Assembly (NCBI GenBank): GCA_022711435.1 | Contig: JAKLFB010000022.1 | Location: forward strand, 33,420-97,419 | DNA: 64,000 nt | Source: Verrucomicrobiota bacterium | Lineage (GTDB): Bacteria > Verrucomicrobiota > Verrucomicrobiia > Limisphaerales > UBA1319 | Direction of reading: 5' to 3' | Shown here: positions 24,520 to 32,671 of the stretch, piece after piece | Position numbering within the stretch: position 1 is the stretch's first letter | Layout of the letters: every line of letters starts with the position of its first letter | Made by a program: the position numbers and the translations under genes | The notes under the pieces: generated by a model | Databases searched by the model: none | Told to the model about the DNA's origin: nothing | Seen by the model: the letters and a program-made list of their open reading frames with translations, nothing else

Positions 24520-26673
24520 ATGGACTCAAAGAAAGCACAAATGCCAGAACAAGCATCCGCCCAAGTCGGGGCCGGAACCATTATCATTGAAACCGGCAAG
24601 CTCGCCAAACAAGCCGATGGCGCCGTCACCGTTCGCCTCGGAGACACGGTGGTCATCGTCGCCGCCGTCGGCGCCTCGAAGCCGCGCCCCGAGCTGGATT
24701 TCTTTCCGCTGACGGTCGATTACCGGGAAAAGGCGGCTGCAGCCGGCCGCTTTCCCGGCGGCTATTTCAAACGCGAGGGCCGCCCCACCGAGAAGGAGAT
24801 CTTGACCAGCCGCCTGATCGATCGCCCCGTCCGCCCCCTGTTCCCCTCCGGCTGGATCAACGAGGTCCAGGTCCAGAGCATCGTCCTCAGCGCCGACGGC
24901 GAGAACGATCCCGATGTGCTGGCCGTCGTCGGCGCCTCCGCCGCTCTCTCCCTGAGCGATATCCCCTGGAACGGGCCGCTGACCGCCGTCCGCGTCGGCC
25001 GGGTCGAAGGCCAATGGATCGCCAACCCCACCCACACGCAAATGGGCCAAAGCGATGTCGATCTCGTCTATGTCGGCACCGCCAACGACCTGATGATGTT
25101 CGAAGGATCCGCCAAGGAGATCTCCGAAGCCGACTTCCTGGCGGCGCTGAAGTTCGCGCAGGAATCCGGCCAGGCCCTGCTGGCGGCGCAGCGGGACCTG
25201 GTGGCCCGCGTCGGGCGCCCGAAACGGCCCGTCCCCGCCAGCGGCATCCCGGAGGAGGTCCTTGTCGAGGCGCGCCAGGCCGCCGGCGACCGGCTGGCCG
25301 CCGCGCTCCTCATCCCCGGCAAGATGGAGCGCGAGTCCGCATGGGACGGCCTTCGCGCCGAGATCGACAGCCACCTGGTCCAGAAGTTCGGACCGGAAAA
25401 GGCAACCGAATCGATCCTGAAACAGGTCGCGCAGAAAATTCAAAAGGAAACCGTCCGCCGCCTCATGCTCGATGAAGGCAAGCGCCTGGACGGCCGCGGC
25501 TTCGACGACCTCCGCCCGCTGGTGTCCGAGGTCGGCCTCTACCCGCGCGCCCATGGATCGGCCTTGTTCGCTCGCGGCGAGACGCAGGCAGTGGCGCTGG
25601 CGACCCTCGGCACTCCGGACGACACCCAGGAGTTCGACGCCTACACCGGAGGCCACACCCAGAAGCAGTTCATCCTCCACTACAATTTCCCGAACTTCTC
25701 CGTCGGCGAAACCGGCCGCATCGGCGGGCCGGGCCGCCGCGAGATCGGGCACGGCGCCCTGGCCGAGCGCTCGCTCGAACCGCTGCTGCCGCTGCCGGAC
25801 TACCCTTACGTGATCCGCGTCTCCTGCGAGATCATGGAGTCCAACGGCTCGACCTCGATGGCCTCCGTTTGCAGCGGATGCCTCGCGCTGATGGATGCCG
25901 GCGTGCCGATCGCGCGGCCCGTCGCCGGCATCAGCATCGGCCTCTGCACCGAATACAACGCCGCCCAGGAGGTCAGCCGATACCGCCTGCTCACCGATAT
26001 TATCGGGTGGGAGGACGCCTTCGGCGACATGGACTGCAAGATCGCCGGGACCAGCAAGGGGATCACCGGCTTCCAGCTCGATCTCAAACTGCCCGGCATC
26101 CCCCACGGGATCATGGTCGAAGCCCTCGAGAAAGCCCGCGTGGCGCGCATGGCGATCCTCGATTCCATGGCCCAGACCCTCGCCGCTCCCCGGCCCGAGC
26201 TCAGCCCTTACGCCCCTCGCATCCTCACCCTCAAGATCAACCCCGAGAAGATCGGCGCCTTGATCGGCCCCGGCGGCAAGAACATCAAGCGCATCGTCGA
26301 GGAGTCGGGCTGCGAGATCGATATCAACGACGACGGCACAGTCAAGGTCTATGCCGTCAGCGAGGAGGGCATGAAGAAGGCCCGCAGCGAGATCGAGGGG
26401 ATGACGGGCGAAATCGAGGTGGGCAAGGTGTATCGCGGCAAGGTCGTCACGATCAAGGATTTCGGTTGCTTTGTCGAGGTCTTCCCCGGCAAAGACGGCC
26501 TCGTCCACATCAGCGAGCTGGCCAATTTCCGGGTCAAGCAGACCGAGGACATCGTCAAGCTCGGCGATGAGATCTGGGTCAAGTGCATCGGCGTCGATGA
26601 GAAGGGCCGGATCCGCCTGTCCCGTAAGGCCGCAATGGCCGAGCGCGACAAGCAGATGGCGTCCGAGGAATGA
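24520..26673 (+). CDS. pnp: Polyribonucleotide nucleotidyltransferase (PNPase)
   Basis: PNPase degrades RNA 3'-5' with phosphate and can add tails in reverse. The 717-residue protein has two RNase PH-like domains: the first includes DFFPLTVDYREKAAAAGRFPGGYFKREGRP in parts, and the second includes GETQAVALATLG and the catalytic region with EIMESNGSTSMASVCSG. A KH domain follows (IGALIGPGGKNIKRI, about 580-600), then a C-terminal S1 domain (GKVYRGKVVTIKDFGCFVEV). GGGAG lies only two bases before the ATG at 24520, so the Met at 24541 is an alternative start. Length is normal. Confidence 0.96.
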   Translation: MDSKKAQMPEQASAQVGAGTIIIETGKLAKQADGAVTVRLGDTVVIVAAVGASKPRPELDFFPLTVDYREKAAAAGRFPGGYFKREGRPTEKEILTSRLIDRPVRPLFPSGWINEVQVQSIVLSADGENDPDVLAVVGASAALSLSDIPWNGPLTAVRVGRVEGQWIANPTHTQMGQSDVDLVYVGTANDLMMFEGSAKEISEADFLAALKFAQESGQALLAAQRDLVARVGRPKRPVPASGIPEEVLVEARQAAGDRLAAALLIPGKMERESAWDGLRAEIDSHLVQKFGPEKATESILKQVAQKIQKETVRRLMLDEGKRLDGRGFDDLRPLVSEVGLYPRAHGSALFARGETQAVALATLGTPDDTQEFDAYTGGHTQKQFILHYNFPNFSVGETGRIGGPGRREIGHGALAERSLEPLLPLPDYPYVIRVSCEIMESNGSTSMASVCSGCLALMDAGVPIARPVAGISIGLCTEYNAAQEVSRYRLLTDIIGWEDAFGDMDCKIAGTSKGITGFQLDLKLPGIPHGIMVEALEKARVARMAILDSMAQTLAAPRPELSPYAPRILTLKINPEKIGALIGPGGKNIKRIVEESGCEIDINDDGTVKVYAVSEEGMKKARSEIEGMTGEIEVGKVYRGKVVTIKDFGCFVEVFPGKDGLVHISELANFRVKQTEDIVKLGDEIWVKCIGVDEKGRIRLSRKAAMAERDKQMASEE

Positions 26674-26675
26674 CG

Positions 26676-26710
26676 TCCGGCCGAGTTGATCCGCAGCGGA
26701 CCCGGCCGGA
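26676..26710 (+). terminator. Hairpin after pnp
   Basis: TCCGGCCG (26676-26683) pairs perfectly with CGGCCGGA (26703-26710) across a 19-base loop, directly after the pnp stop. No run of T follows, so it may protect the 3' end or attenuate readthrough into lpxC-fabZ rather than terminate. Confidence 0.35.
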
Positions 26711-26731
26711 TCAGACGGAGCAAGTCCCGTT

Positions 26732-28084
26732 GTGCTGAATCAACAAACGTTACGGGAGGCAGCCTCGTATTCGGGGGTGGGCCTCCACAGCGGAAGCCGG
26801 GTCGAGATGACCCTGCATCCGGCCCCTGCGGACACAGGCATCCGGTTCCGGCGGACGGATCTCGATGGGCAGCCCGAGATCGAGGCCCTCGTCGAGCATG
26901 TGGGCGATACCCAGCGGTCCACGACGCTGGCCAAGGGTAACATTCGCATCCATACCGTCGAGCACGTGCTCTCGGCGCTGGCGGGCATGGGTGTCGACAA
27001 CGCCACCATCGAGCTCAACGCCAACGAGCCGCCCATCGGCGACGGAAGCGCCCGCGAGTTCGCCCGGCTGATCCGGTCGGCGGGCATACAGCCCCAGCCC
27101 CAGCCGCGGGAGGCCTTTCGAGTCGCCAGCCCCTTCGAGGTCCAGGCCGGGGAAACCGCCATCTCGGTCTTCCCCCACGACCGGCTCAAGCTGACCTGCG
27201 TCAGCTCCGATCGGGGCGGCCGGTTCACGCAGGTCTACAGCCTCGAGGTCACCCCGGATTCCTGGGAGCGGGAGCTGGCGCACGCGCGGACCTTCTGCTT
27301 CTACGAGGAGATCGAGCACTTGATCAAGAACGGCCTGATCCGGGGCGGCAGCCTCGAGAACGCCGTGGTCATCCGCGAGGACGCGGTTCTGACGAATGAG
27401 CCGCTGCGGTATCCCGAGGAGTTCGTCCGCCACAAGATGCTCGATCTGGTGGGCGACCTGTCGCTGCTGGGCTGCCCGCTCCAGGCCCACGTGATGGCGA
27501 TCCGGCCCGGCCACGCCGCCAACTGCGAGCTGGTCCGCCAGCTGAGCAGCCTCCGCCGCAAGCCGATGCTGACCGCGCAGACCTTCGTCCCGCCCCCCGC
27601 GCCCCGGGCCGCTCCCGCCGAATCCATCAAGGCCGGATCCGTCCTCCAGGAAGGCATCGAGCTCCATGCCGCCCAGCTCCTCAAGGTGGTGCCCCACCGG
27701 TTCCCCTTCCTGATGATCGACCGGGTCAAACGGATCGAGGGGAACCGCATCACCGCCATCAAATCCGTCAGCATCAACGAGCCCTATTTCGAGGGCCACT
27801 TTCCCCGGCTGCCCATCATGCCGGGGGTGCTCCAGCTCGAGGCCATCGCGCAGACCGCCGGCATCCTGCTCCTGCGCCAAGCCGAGAACATGGGCAAGTA
27901 CGCCTATTTCATGTCGGCCGAGAGCGTGAAGTGGCGCAAGCCGGTCGTCCCGGGCGACACCCTCGTCATCGAGGTCGAGCTGACGCGCATCCGGGGCAAG
28001 ATCGGCAAAGCCAAGGGCGTCTGCCGGGTCGAGAACGACATCGTCAGCGAGGCCGAGGTCACCTTCATGCTCGGCGAGGGATAG
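26732..28084 (+). CDS. lpxC-fabZ: Fused LpxC deacetylase / FabZ dehydratase
   Basis: The 450-residue protein joins two enzymes. Residues about 1-285 are LpxC, which deacetylates UDP-3-O-acyl-GlcNAc, the committed step of lipid A synthesis; HTVEHVLSALAGMG, GDGSAREF and HKMLDLVGDLSLLG supply the zinc-site region. Residues about 300-450 are FabZ, the 3-hydroxyacyl-ACP dehydratase, with HRFPFLMIDRV and the active-site stretch YFEGHFPRLPIMPGVLQLEAIAQTAG. The GTG start at 26732 is supported by an upstream GGAG. Such fusions are known from Bacteroidota and other Gram-negative phyla. lpxA follows 31 bases later. Confidence 0.95.
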   Translation: MLNQQTLREAASYSGVGLHSGSRVEMTLHPAPADTGIRFRRTDLDGQPEIEALVEHVGDTQRSTTLAKGNIRIHTVEHVLSALAGMGVDNATIELNANEPPIGDGSAREFARLIRSAGIQPQPQPREAFRVASPFEVQAGETAISVFPHDRLKLTCVSSDRGGRFTQVYSLEVTPDSWERELAHARTFCFYEEIEHLIKNGLIRGGSLENAVVIREDAVLTNEPLRYPEEFVRHKMLDLVGDLSLLGCPLQAHVMAIRPGHAANCELVRQLSSLRRKPMLTAQTFVPPPAPRAAPAESIKAGSVLQEGIELHAAQLLKVVPHRFPFLMIDRVKRIEGNRITAIKSVSINEPYFEGHFPRLPIMPGVLQLEAIAQTAGILLLRQAENMGKYAYFMSAESVKWRKPVVPGDTLVIEVELTRIRGKIGKAKGVCRVENDIVSEAEVTFMLGEG

Positions 28085-28115
28085 CTGGCATCGAGCCCCG
28101 GAGCATCGCGCGACC

Positions 28116-28889
28116 ATGACCTCGATCCATCCTACCGCGATCGTTCACGCCGGCGCCCGGATCGGCAGCGGCTGCACCATCGGCCCCTACTGCGTCATCG
28201 GCGAGCATGTCGAGATCGGCGACGGCTGCCTGCTCCATTCGCACGTGGTGATGGACGGGCACACGGCCATCGGCCGAGACAACACGATCTACCCCTTCGC
28301 CAGCATCGGCCTGCAGACCCAGGATCTCAAGTGGAAGGGCGGCCTGACCCGCACGCGGATCGGCGACGGCAACACCTTCCGGGAATATGTCACCGTGCAC
28401 AGCGCGACCGGCGATGGCGAGGCCACCGAGATCGGGTCGCACAACCACATTCTGGCCTATGGCCACGTGGCGCACAACGTGGCGCTCGGCAGCCATGTGA
28501 TCATGTCCAATGTCGCCACGCTGGCCGGCCATGTCGTTGTCGAGGACCAGGCTGTCATCGGGGGGCTCGCCGCCGTCCATCAGTTCTGCCGCATCGGCCG
28601 GATGGCGATCGTGGGCGGCTGCTCGAAGGTGGTGCAGGATGTCCCTCCCTATATGCTGGCCGACGGCAACCCCGCCGCCACGCGCACCGTGAACAAGATC
28701 GGCCTCGAGCGCAACGGGGTGTCCGCCGAAGCCCAGAACGCGCTCAAGCTGGCCTACCGAATCCTCTTCCGCGAGGGGCTCACGATCTCCAACGCGCTCG
28801 CCCGCGTCGAGGCGGAGATCCCGCCGCTGCCGGAGATCCAGCACCTGGTCCGATTCGCCCGCGCCAGCGAGCGCGGCCTCAGCCGGTAA
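28116..28889 (+). CDS. lpxA: UDP-N-acetylglucosamine O-acyltransferase LpxA
   Basis: LpxA moves a 3-hydroxyacyl chain from ACP to UDP-GlcNAc, the first step of lipid A synthesis. The 257-residue protein has the left-handed beta-helix hexapeptide pattern from residue 1 (IHPTAIVHAGARIGSGCTIGPYCVIG), the catalytic region NTFREYVTVHSAT and the downstream HNHILAYGHVAHN containing the catalytic His, followed by a helical C-terminus. It follows lpxC-fabZ in the same operon and converges with fabF, 69 bases away. Confidence 0.96.
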   Translation: MTSIHPTAIVHAGARIGSGCTIGPYCVIGEHVEIGDGCLLHSHVVMDGHTAIGRDNTIYPFASIGLQTQDLKWKGGLTRTRIGDGNTFREYVTVHSATGDGEATEIGSHNHILAYGHVAHNVALGSHVIMSNVATLAGHVVVEDQAVIGGLAAVHQFCRIGRMAIVGGCSKVVQDVPPYMLADGNPAATRTVNKIGLERNGVSAEAQNALKLAYRILFREGLTISNALARVEAEIPPLPEIQHLVRFARASERGLSR

Positions 28890-28958
28890 ATTTGGCGCGC
28901 ATCAGATTCGCAATAATCCCGCCTCGATGGCAGGCAGGGATATTCAATCCTTGGAAAC

Positions 28959-30218
28959 TCAGCCCCGGAACTTCCGGGCCAGAAGAGATGCGTTGTGGCC
29001 GCCAAACCCGAACGAGTTGTTCAGCGCCACGTCGACCTGGGCCTGGCGGGATGCGCCGGGCACGTAATCCAGGTCGCACTCGGGATCGGGATGCTCGTGG
29101 TTGATGGTGGGGGGGATGATGCCGGTCTGGAGGACTTGGGCGCAGATGGCCATCTCGACGGCCCCGGCGGCACCCAGGAGATGGCCGGTTGCACCCTTGG
29201 TCGAGCTCACGGGCAGCCGGCGGGCGTGATCGCCGAAAACGGCCTTGATGGCCTGGGTCTCGCAGATGTCGCCCTGCAGGGTCGATGTGCCGTGGGCATT
29301 GATATAGCCCACTTCCTCGGGCCGCAGGCCGGCCGAGCGAAGCGCCATGCGCATGCATCGCGCCGCCCCTTCCCCCTCGGGGGCGGGGGCGGTGATATGG
29401 CTGGCATCGGCCGTGTTGCCATAGCCGGCGATCTCGCAGTAGATGCGGGCGCCCCGGCGCCGCGCGTGCTCGAGCTCTTCGAGGACCAGCACGCCCGCCC
29501 CCTCGCCCATGACAAACCCGTCCCGCTGGGCGTCGAACGGACGCGAGGCGCGCTGGGGATCGTCGTTGCGCGTGCTCAAAGCCCGCATGGCGCAGAAGCC
29601 CCCCAGGCCCAGCGGGATGACGGCCGCCTCCGTCCCCCCCGCGAAGATGGCGTCGGCGTCTCCCATCTTCAGCGTCCGCCAGGCCTCGCCGATCGCGTGG
29701 GCCGAGGTCGCGCAGGCCGAGCAGGTGGCCAGCGTCGGCCCGCGCAGCTTGTGCAGGATCGAGAAACAGCCGGCCGCCATGTTCATGATCAGCATGGGGA
29801 TCATGAACGGCGAAAGCCGCCCGGGCCCTTTCTCGAGCAGGATCCGATGCTGCTCGGCAGTCGTGTGCAGGCCGCCGATGCCGGATCCGATATACACGCC
29901 GACCCGGTCGCGGTCCTCGCGCTCGAGCTCGAGGCCGGAATCGCGGATCGCCTCCAGACCGGCCACGGCGGCGAACTGGATGAACCGATCGTTGCGCCGC
30001 ACCTCTTTGGGCGACGAGAAGGCGGGGCTGGGATCGAAGTCGCGGATCTCGGCCGCAATCTGGCAATCGAACGGCGCGGGATCGAAGGCCGTGATGCGGC
30101 TGATCCCGCATCGGCCCTCGATCAGGTTGCCCCACAGGGCATCCATCGATCGACCGAGGGCGGTCACCACCCCCAGCCCCGTGACCACAACACGCCGTTC
30201 GGTCGAGTGATGCGACAT
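28959..30218 (-). CDS. fabF: 3-Oxoacyl-ACP synthase II (KAS II)
   Basis: FabF elongates acyl-ACP by condensation with malonyl-ACP. From the ATG at 30218 the protein is 419 residues, MSHHSTERRVVVTGLGVVTALG onward. The catalytic triad is complete: Cys in TCSACATSAHAIGEA, His in NAHGTSTLQGD and His in KGATGHLLGAAGAVE. Eleven upstream codons were excluded because the family begins near the RRVVVTG strand. It is the last gene of the fabD-fabG-acpP-fabF cluster, 67 bases after acpP. Confidence 0.95.
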   Translation of the reverse strand: MSHHSTERRVVVTGLGVVTALGRSMDALWGNLIEGRCGISRITAFDPAPFDCQIAAEIRDFDPSPAFSSPKEVRRNDRFIQFAAVAGLEAIRDSGLELEREDRDRVGVYIGSGIGGLHTTAEQHRILLEKGPGRLSPFMIPMLIMNMAAGCFSILHKLRGPTLATCSACATSAHAIGEAWRTLKMGDADAIFAGGTEAAVIPLGLGGFCAMRALSTRNDDPQRASRPFDAQRDGFVMGEGAGVLVLEELEHARRRGARIYCEIAGYGNTADASHITAPAPEGEGAARCMRMALRSAGLRPEEVGYINAHGTSTLQGDICETQAIKAVFGDHARRLPVSSTKGATGHLLGAAGAVEMAICAQVLQTGIIPPTINHEHPDPECDLDYVPGASRQAQVDVALNNSFGFGGHNASLLARKFRG

Positions 30219-30285
30219 AACAACGAACAGGGCAGCGCCCGCCGCGGTCACCCGTGCCGCTGCCCTGGTTCAGCCATCCGATGGT

Positions 30286-30531
30286 TTACTTCTGATTCTC
30301 CTCGATGTGCTTGATGACGTCGCCGACGCTCTGCAGCTTCTCGGCTTCCTCGTCGGGCACCTCGATGCCGAACTCCTCCTCGAGGGCCATGATGAGCTCG
30401 ACGGTGTCCAGGGAATCCGCGCCCAGGTCCTCGATGAATTTGGCCTCATGCGTCACCTGGTCGGCATTGACACCGAGCTGGTCGACGATGATGTCTTTCA
30501 CGCGTTGTTCGATCGATTTTTCCGCAGCCAT
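30286..30531 (-). CDS. acpP: Acyl carrier protein
   Basis: The 81-residue acidic protein from the ATG at 30531 reads as a standard ACP, with the phosphopantetheine serine in DLGADSLDTVELIMALEEEF and an acidic DEEAEKLQSVGDVI C-terminal half. It would be activated by AcpS (1276-1686) and carries acyl chains for FabD/FabG/FabF and LpxA. The 24 upstream codons in frame do not resemble ACP. It sits between fabG and fabF as in many fab clusters. Confidence 0.97.
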   Translation of the reverse strand: MAAEKSIEQRVKDIIVDQLGVNADQVTHEAKFIEDLGADSLDTVELIMALEEEFGIEVPDEEAEKLQSVGDVIKHIEENQK

Positions 30532-30633
30532 GACTTGCTCCGTTTTCTTGCTGATGTATCTCGTTTGCTGTGCGTGTCTAAACGAGCCGCCGTCAGGCGT
30601 CAAGCGCCTAATCGGGCCCGCACGCGCCCCGGT

Positions 30634-31380
30634 TCACATCGCCATTCCCCCGTCCACCGCCAGCACCTGCCCGGTGATGTAGCGCGCGCCTGGGCTGGCC
30701 AGGAACAGAACCGCTTCGGCCACATCCTCCGGCTCTCCAAAACAATTCATCGGGATCTGCTTGCGCAGCTGGGCCTGGAGCTCCTCCCCCAGCCCCGCCG
30801 TCATGTCCGTCTGGATGAACCCCGGCGCCACCGCGTTGACTGTGACCCCCCGCGACGCCAGCTCGCGGCTCAGCGACTTGGTGAACCCGATCAGGCCCGC
30901 CTTGCTGGCCGCGTAGTTGCACTGGCCCGCGTTCCCCACCAGCCCGATCACCGAGGCGATGTTGACGATCCGCCCCGACCGCTGCCGCACAAAGGTCCGG
31001 CAGCAGGCCTTGCTCACCAGAAATGCCCCTTTCAAGTTCGTGCCCAGAACGGCGTCCCAGTCCGACTCGCTCATCCGCATCAGCAGCCCGTCCCGAGTCA
31101 CCCCCGCGTTGTTGACCAGGATGTCCAGCCGGCCCGTCTCCGCCAGAATCCGATCGATCCCCCCCGCTACCGCCTCCCCATCCCCCACATCCAGGGCGTG
31201 CGCCCAGGACCGCCGCCCCAGCGCCCGCACCTCCGCCGCCGCTTTCTCCGCATTGGCCGCCGTCCGCGAGATGCACACGACATCCGCGCCTGCGCTGGCC
31301 AGCTTCAACGCCACCGCCCGGCCAATCCCCCGCCCGGCGCCGGTCACCACCGCTATTTGGTTCGCAAGCATGCTCATCAA
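30634..31380 (-). CDS. fabG: 3-Oxoacyl-ACP reductase FabG
   Basis: FabG reduces 3-oxoacyl-ACP with NADPH. The 248-residue short-chain dehydrogenase has the cofactor motif GAGRGIGRAVALKL, NNAGVTRDGLLMRM, the catalytic Ser in IVNIASVIGLVGNAGQ and the YAASKAGLIGFTKSL pair of Tyr and Lys. The C-terminal APGFIQTDMT and QVLAVDGGMAM are typical. The start could be the first Met or the third, three residues on. It is separated from fabD by 188 bases that include a decayed repeat half-element. Confidence 0.96.
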   Translation of the reverse strand: MMSMLANQIAVVTGAGRGIGRAVALKLASAGADVVCISRTAANAEKAAAEVRALGRRSWAHALDVGDGEAVAGGIDRILAETGRLDILVNNAGVTRDGLLMRMSESDWDAVLGTNLKGAFLVSKACCRTFVRQRSGRIVNIASVIGLVGNAGQCNYAASKAGLIGFTKSLSRELASRGVTVNAVAPGFIQTDMTAGLGEELQAQLRKQIPMNCFGEPEDVAEAVLFLASPGARYITGQVLAVDGGMAM

Positions 31381-31425
31381 CCTGGCCGTTTGTCCGGGTT
31401 TCCCCGCCGAATGTCAATGCCTTCT

Positions 31426-31568
31426 GGTCTGTCAAAAAATGAACCCCGATCCTGCCGGAGGGGATCAGGCGGGCGGGCGAGGCGCGGCGCGCAGGCATCC
31501 CCGCGCAGCCTGTGAGCGAGGATCGACAAAGCCAGTCCGCCCAAGGCTCCCCGCCCTGCACAGCCGGG
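31426..31568 (+). repeat. Decayed left half of the MITE-like element
   Basis: About 143 bases beginning GGTCTGTCAAAAAAT follow the order of the left half of copy 1 (3681 onward), including the conserved CTGTGAGCGAGGA and CGCCCAAGGC blocks, but at clearly lower identity. The right half and right inverted end are absent. It fills the gap between fabD and fabG, and its inner end abuts the fabD stop codon. Confidence 0.6.
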
Positions 31569-32495
31569 CTAATCCCACGCCTGAACCGCCGCTTCCAGGC
31601 CTGGGACATCGCTGACCTGAATGACCCTGGCCGCTGGCGCGATCCGCTTCATGAACCCGCTCAGCGCCTTGCCCGGCCCCAGCTCGACAAAACGGTTGAA
31701 CCCCTCCCCCAGCAGATACCGAATCGATTCCTCCCACCGCACCGGAGCGGTGACCTGCTCCACCAGGCGCTCTCTCAATGTCTCGATGCTCTCGTGCGGC
31801 CGGGCGGTCACGTTGGCGATCACGGGCGCCGCCGGCCATCGCAGCGGAACCGCCTCGAGCGCCTGGCGCAATCGCGGCTGCGCCGCAGCCATCAGCCGGG
31901 AATGATACGCCCCAGCCACCGGCAGCGGCAATGCGCGCTTGGCCCCCCGCGCCTTCGCCAGCTCGCAGGCCCTCTGAATCGAATCGATCGGGCCGGAGAT
32001 CACCACCTGGCCGGGGCAGTTCAGGTTGGCCAGCTCGACCCCCGCCTCGGCGCACACCGCCCGTGTGGCATCCAGATCCAGCCCGAGGACCGCCGCCATC
32101 CCGCCGCGCGTCGCCTCGCACGCCTCCTGCATCCATTGCCCCCGTTGGCGCACCAGCCGGAGACCCTCCTCGAACGACATCCCTCCCGCAGCGGCCAGCG
32201 CGGTGAACTCGCCCAGCGAAAGCCCCGCCGCCGCCTGAAACTCGAACCCGGGGGCCCGCTTCCGAAGCAGATCGAACGCGATCCAGCCCAGCAGGTAGAT
32301 CCCCGGCTGCGCCGCCTCCGTCCGCGTCAGATCCGCCTCCGGCCCCGAAAAGCAGAGCGCCGCCAGATCGAATCCCAGTATCCCGTTGGCCCGCTCGAAC
32401 CACTCCCGAGCCGCTGGGATCTGATCCGCCAGATCCTTGCCCATGCCAACGTGCTGGGCTCCCTGGCCCGCAAACAGAAGCGCCGTCTTGTTCAT
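31569..32495 (-). CDS. fabD: Malonyl-CoA:ACP transacylase FabD
   Basis: FabD loads malonyl groups onto ACP. From the ATG at 32495 the protein is 308 residues, MNKTALLFAGQGAQHVGMGKD onward. The nucleophile elbow is GLSLGE (usually GHSLGE), the catalytic His is in AGAYHSRLM, and the Arg-containing EACEATRGGMAAVLG stretch is present. The frame extends far upstream without family similarity and was trimmed. It heads the fabD-fabG-acpP-fabF cluster and is divergent from the permease at 32672. Confidence 0.95.
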   Translation of the reverse strand: MNKTALLFAGQGAQHVGMGKDLADQIPAAREWFERANGILGFDLAALCFSGPEADLTRTEAAQPGIYLLGWIAFDLLRKRAPGFEFQAAAGLSLGEFTALAAAGGMSFEEGLRLVRQRGQWMQEACEATRGGMAAVLGLDLDATRAVCAEAGVELANLNCPGQVVISGPIDSIQRACELAKARGAKRALPLPVAGAYHSRLMAAAQPRLRQALEAVPLRWPAAPVIANVTARPHESIETLRERLVEQVTAPVRWEESIRYLLGEGFNRFVELGPGKALSGFMKRIAPAARVIQVSDVPGLEAAVQAWD

Positions 32496-32671
32496 GCCCA
32501 AGCGGTATAACCGGTTCCCGTCGCTGCCGGGAAGCCAATTCATTCCGGAGCCGGGACCGGGACGCGCCCCAGCTGCCGATCCGACCCGGTCCCGCTCGCC
32601 AGCCCTCATGCCAGGCCGGCTCCCCGGATTTTGGACTTGCGAATGGCGCGGATTTGGCGATAACAACCGGC

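Noticed and set aside
24526..26508. 660-codon frame antisense to pnp
   Set aside because: The pnp frame has clear PNPase, KH and S1 motifs; the antisense frame has none.
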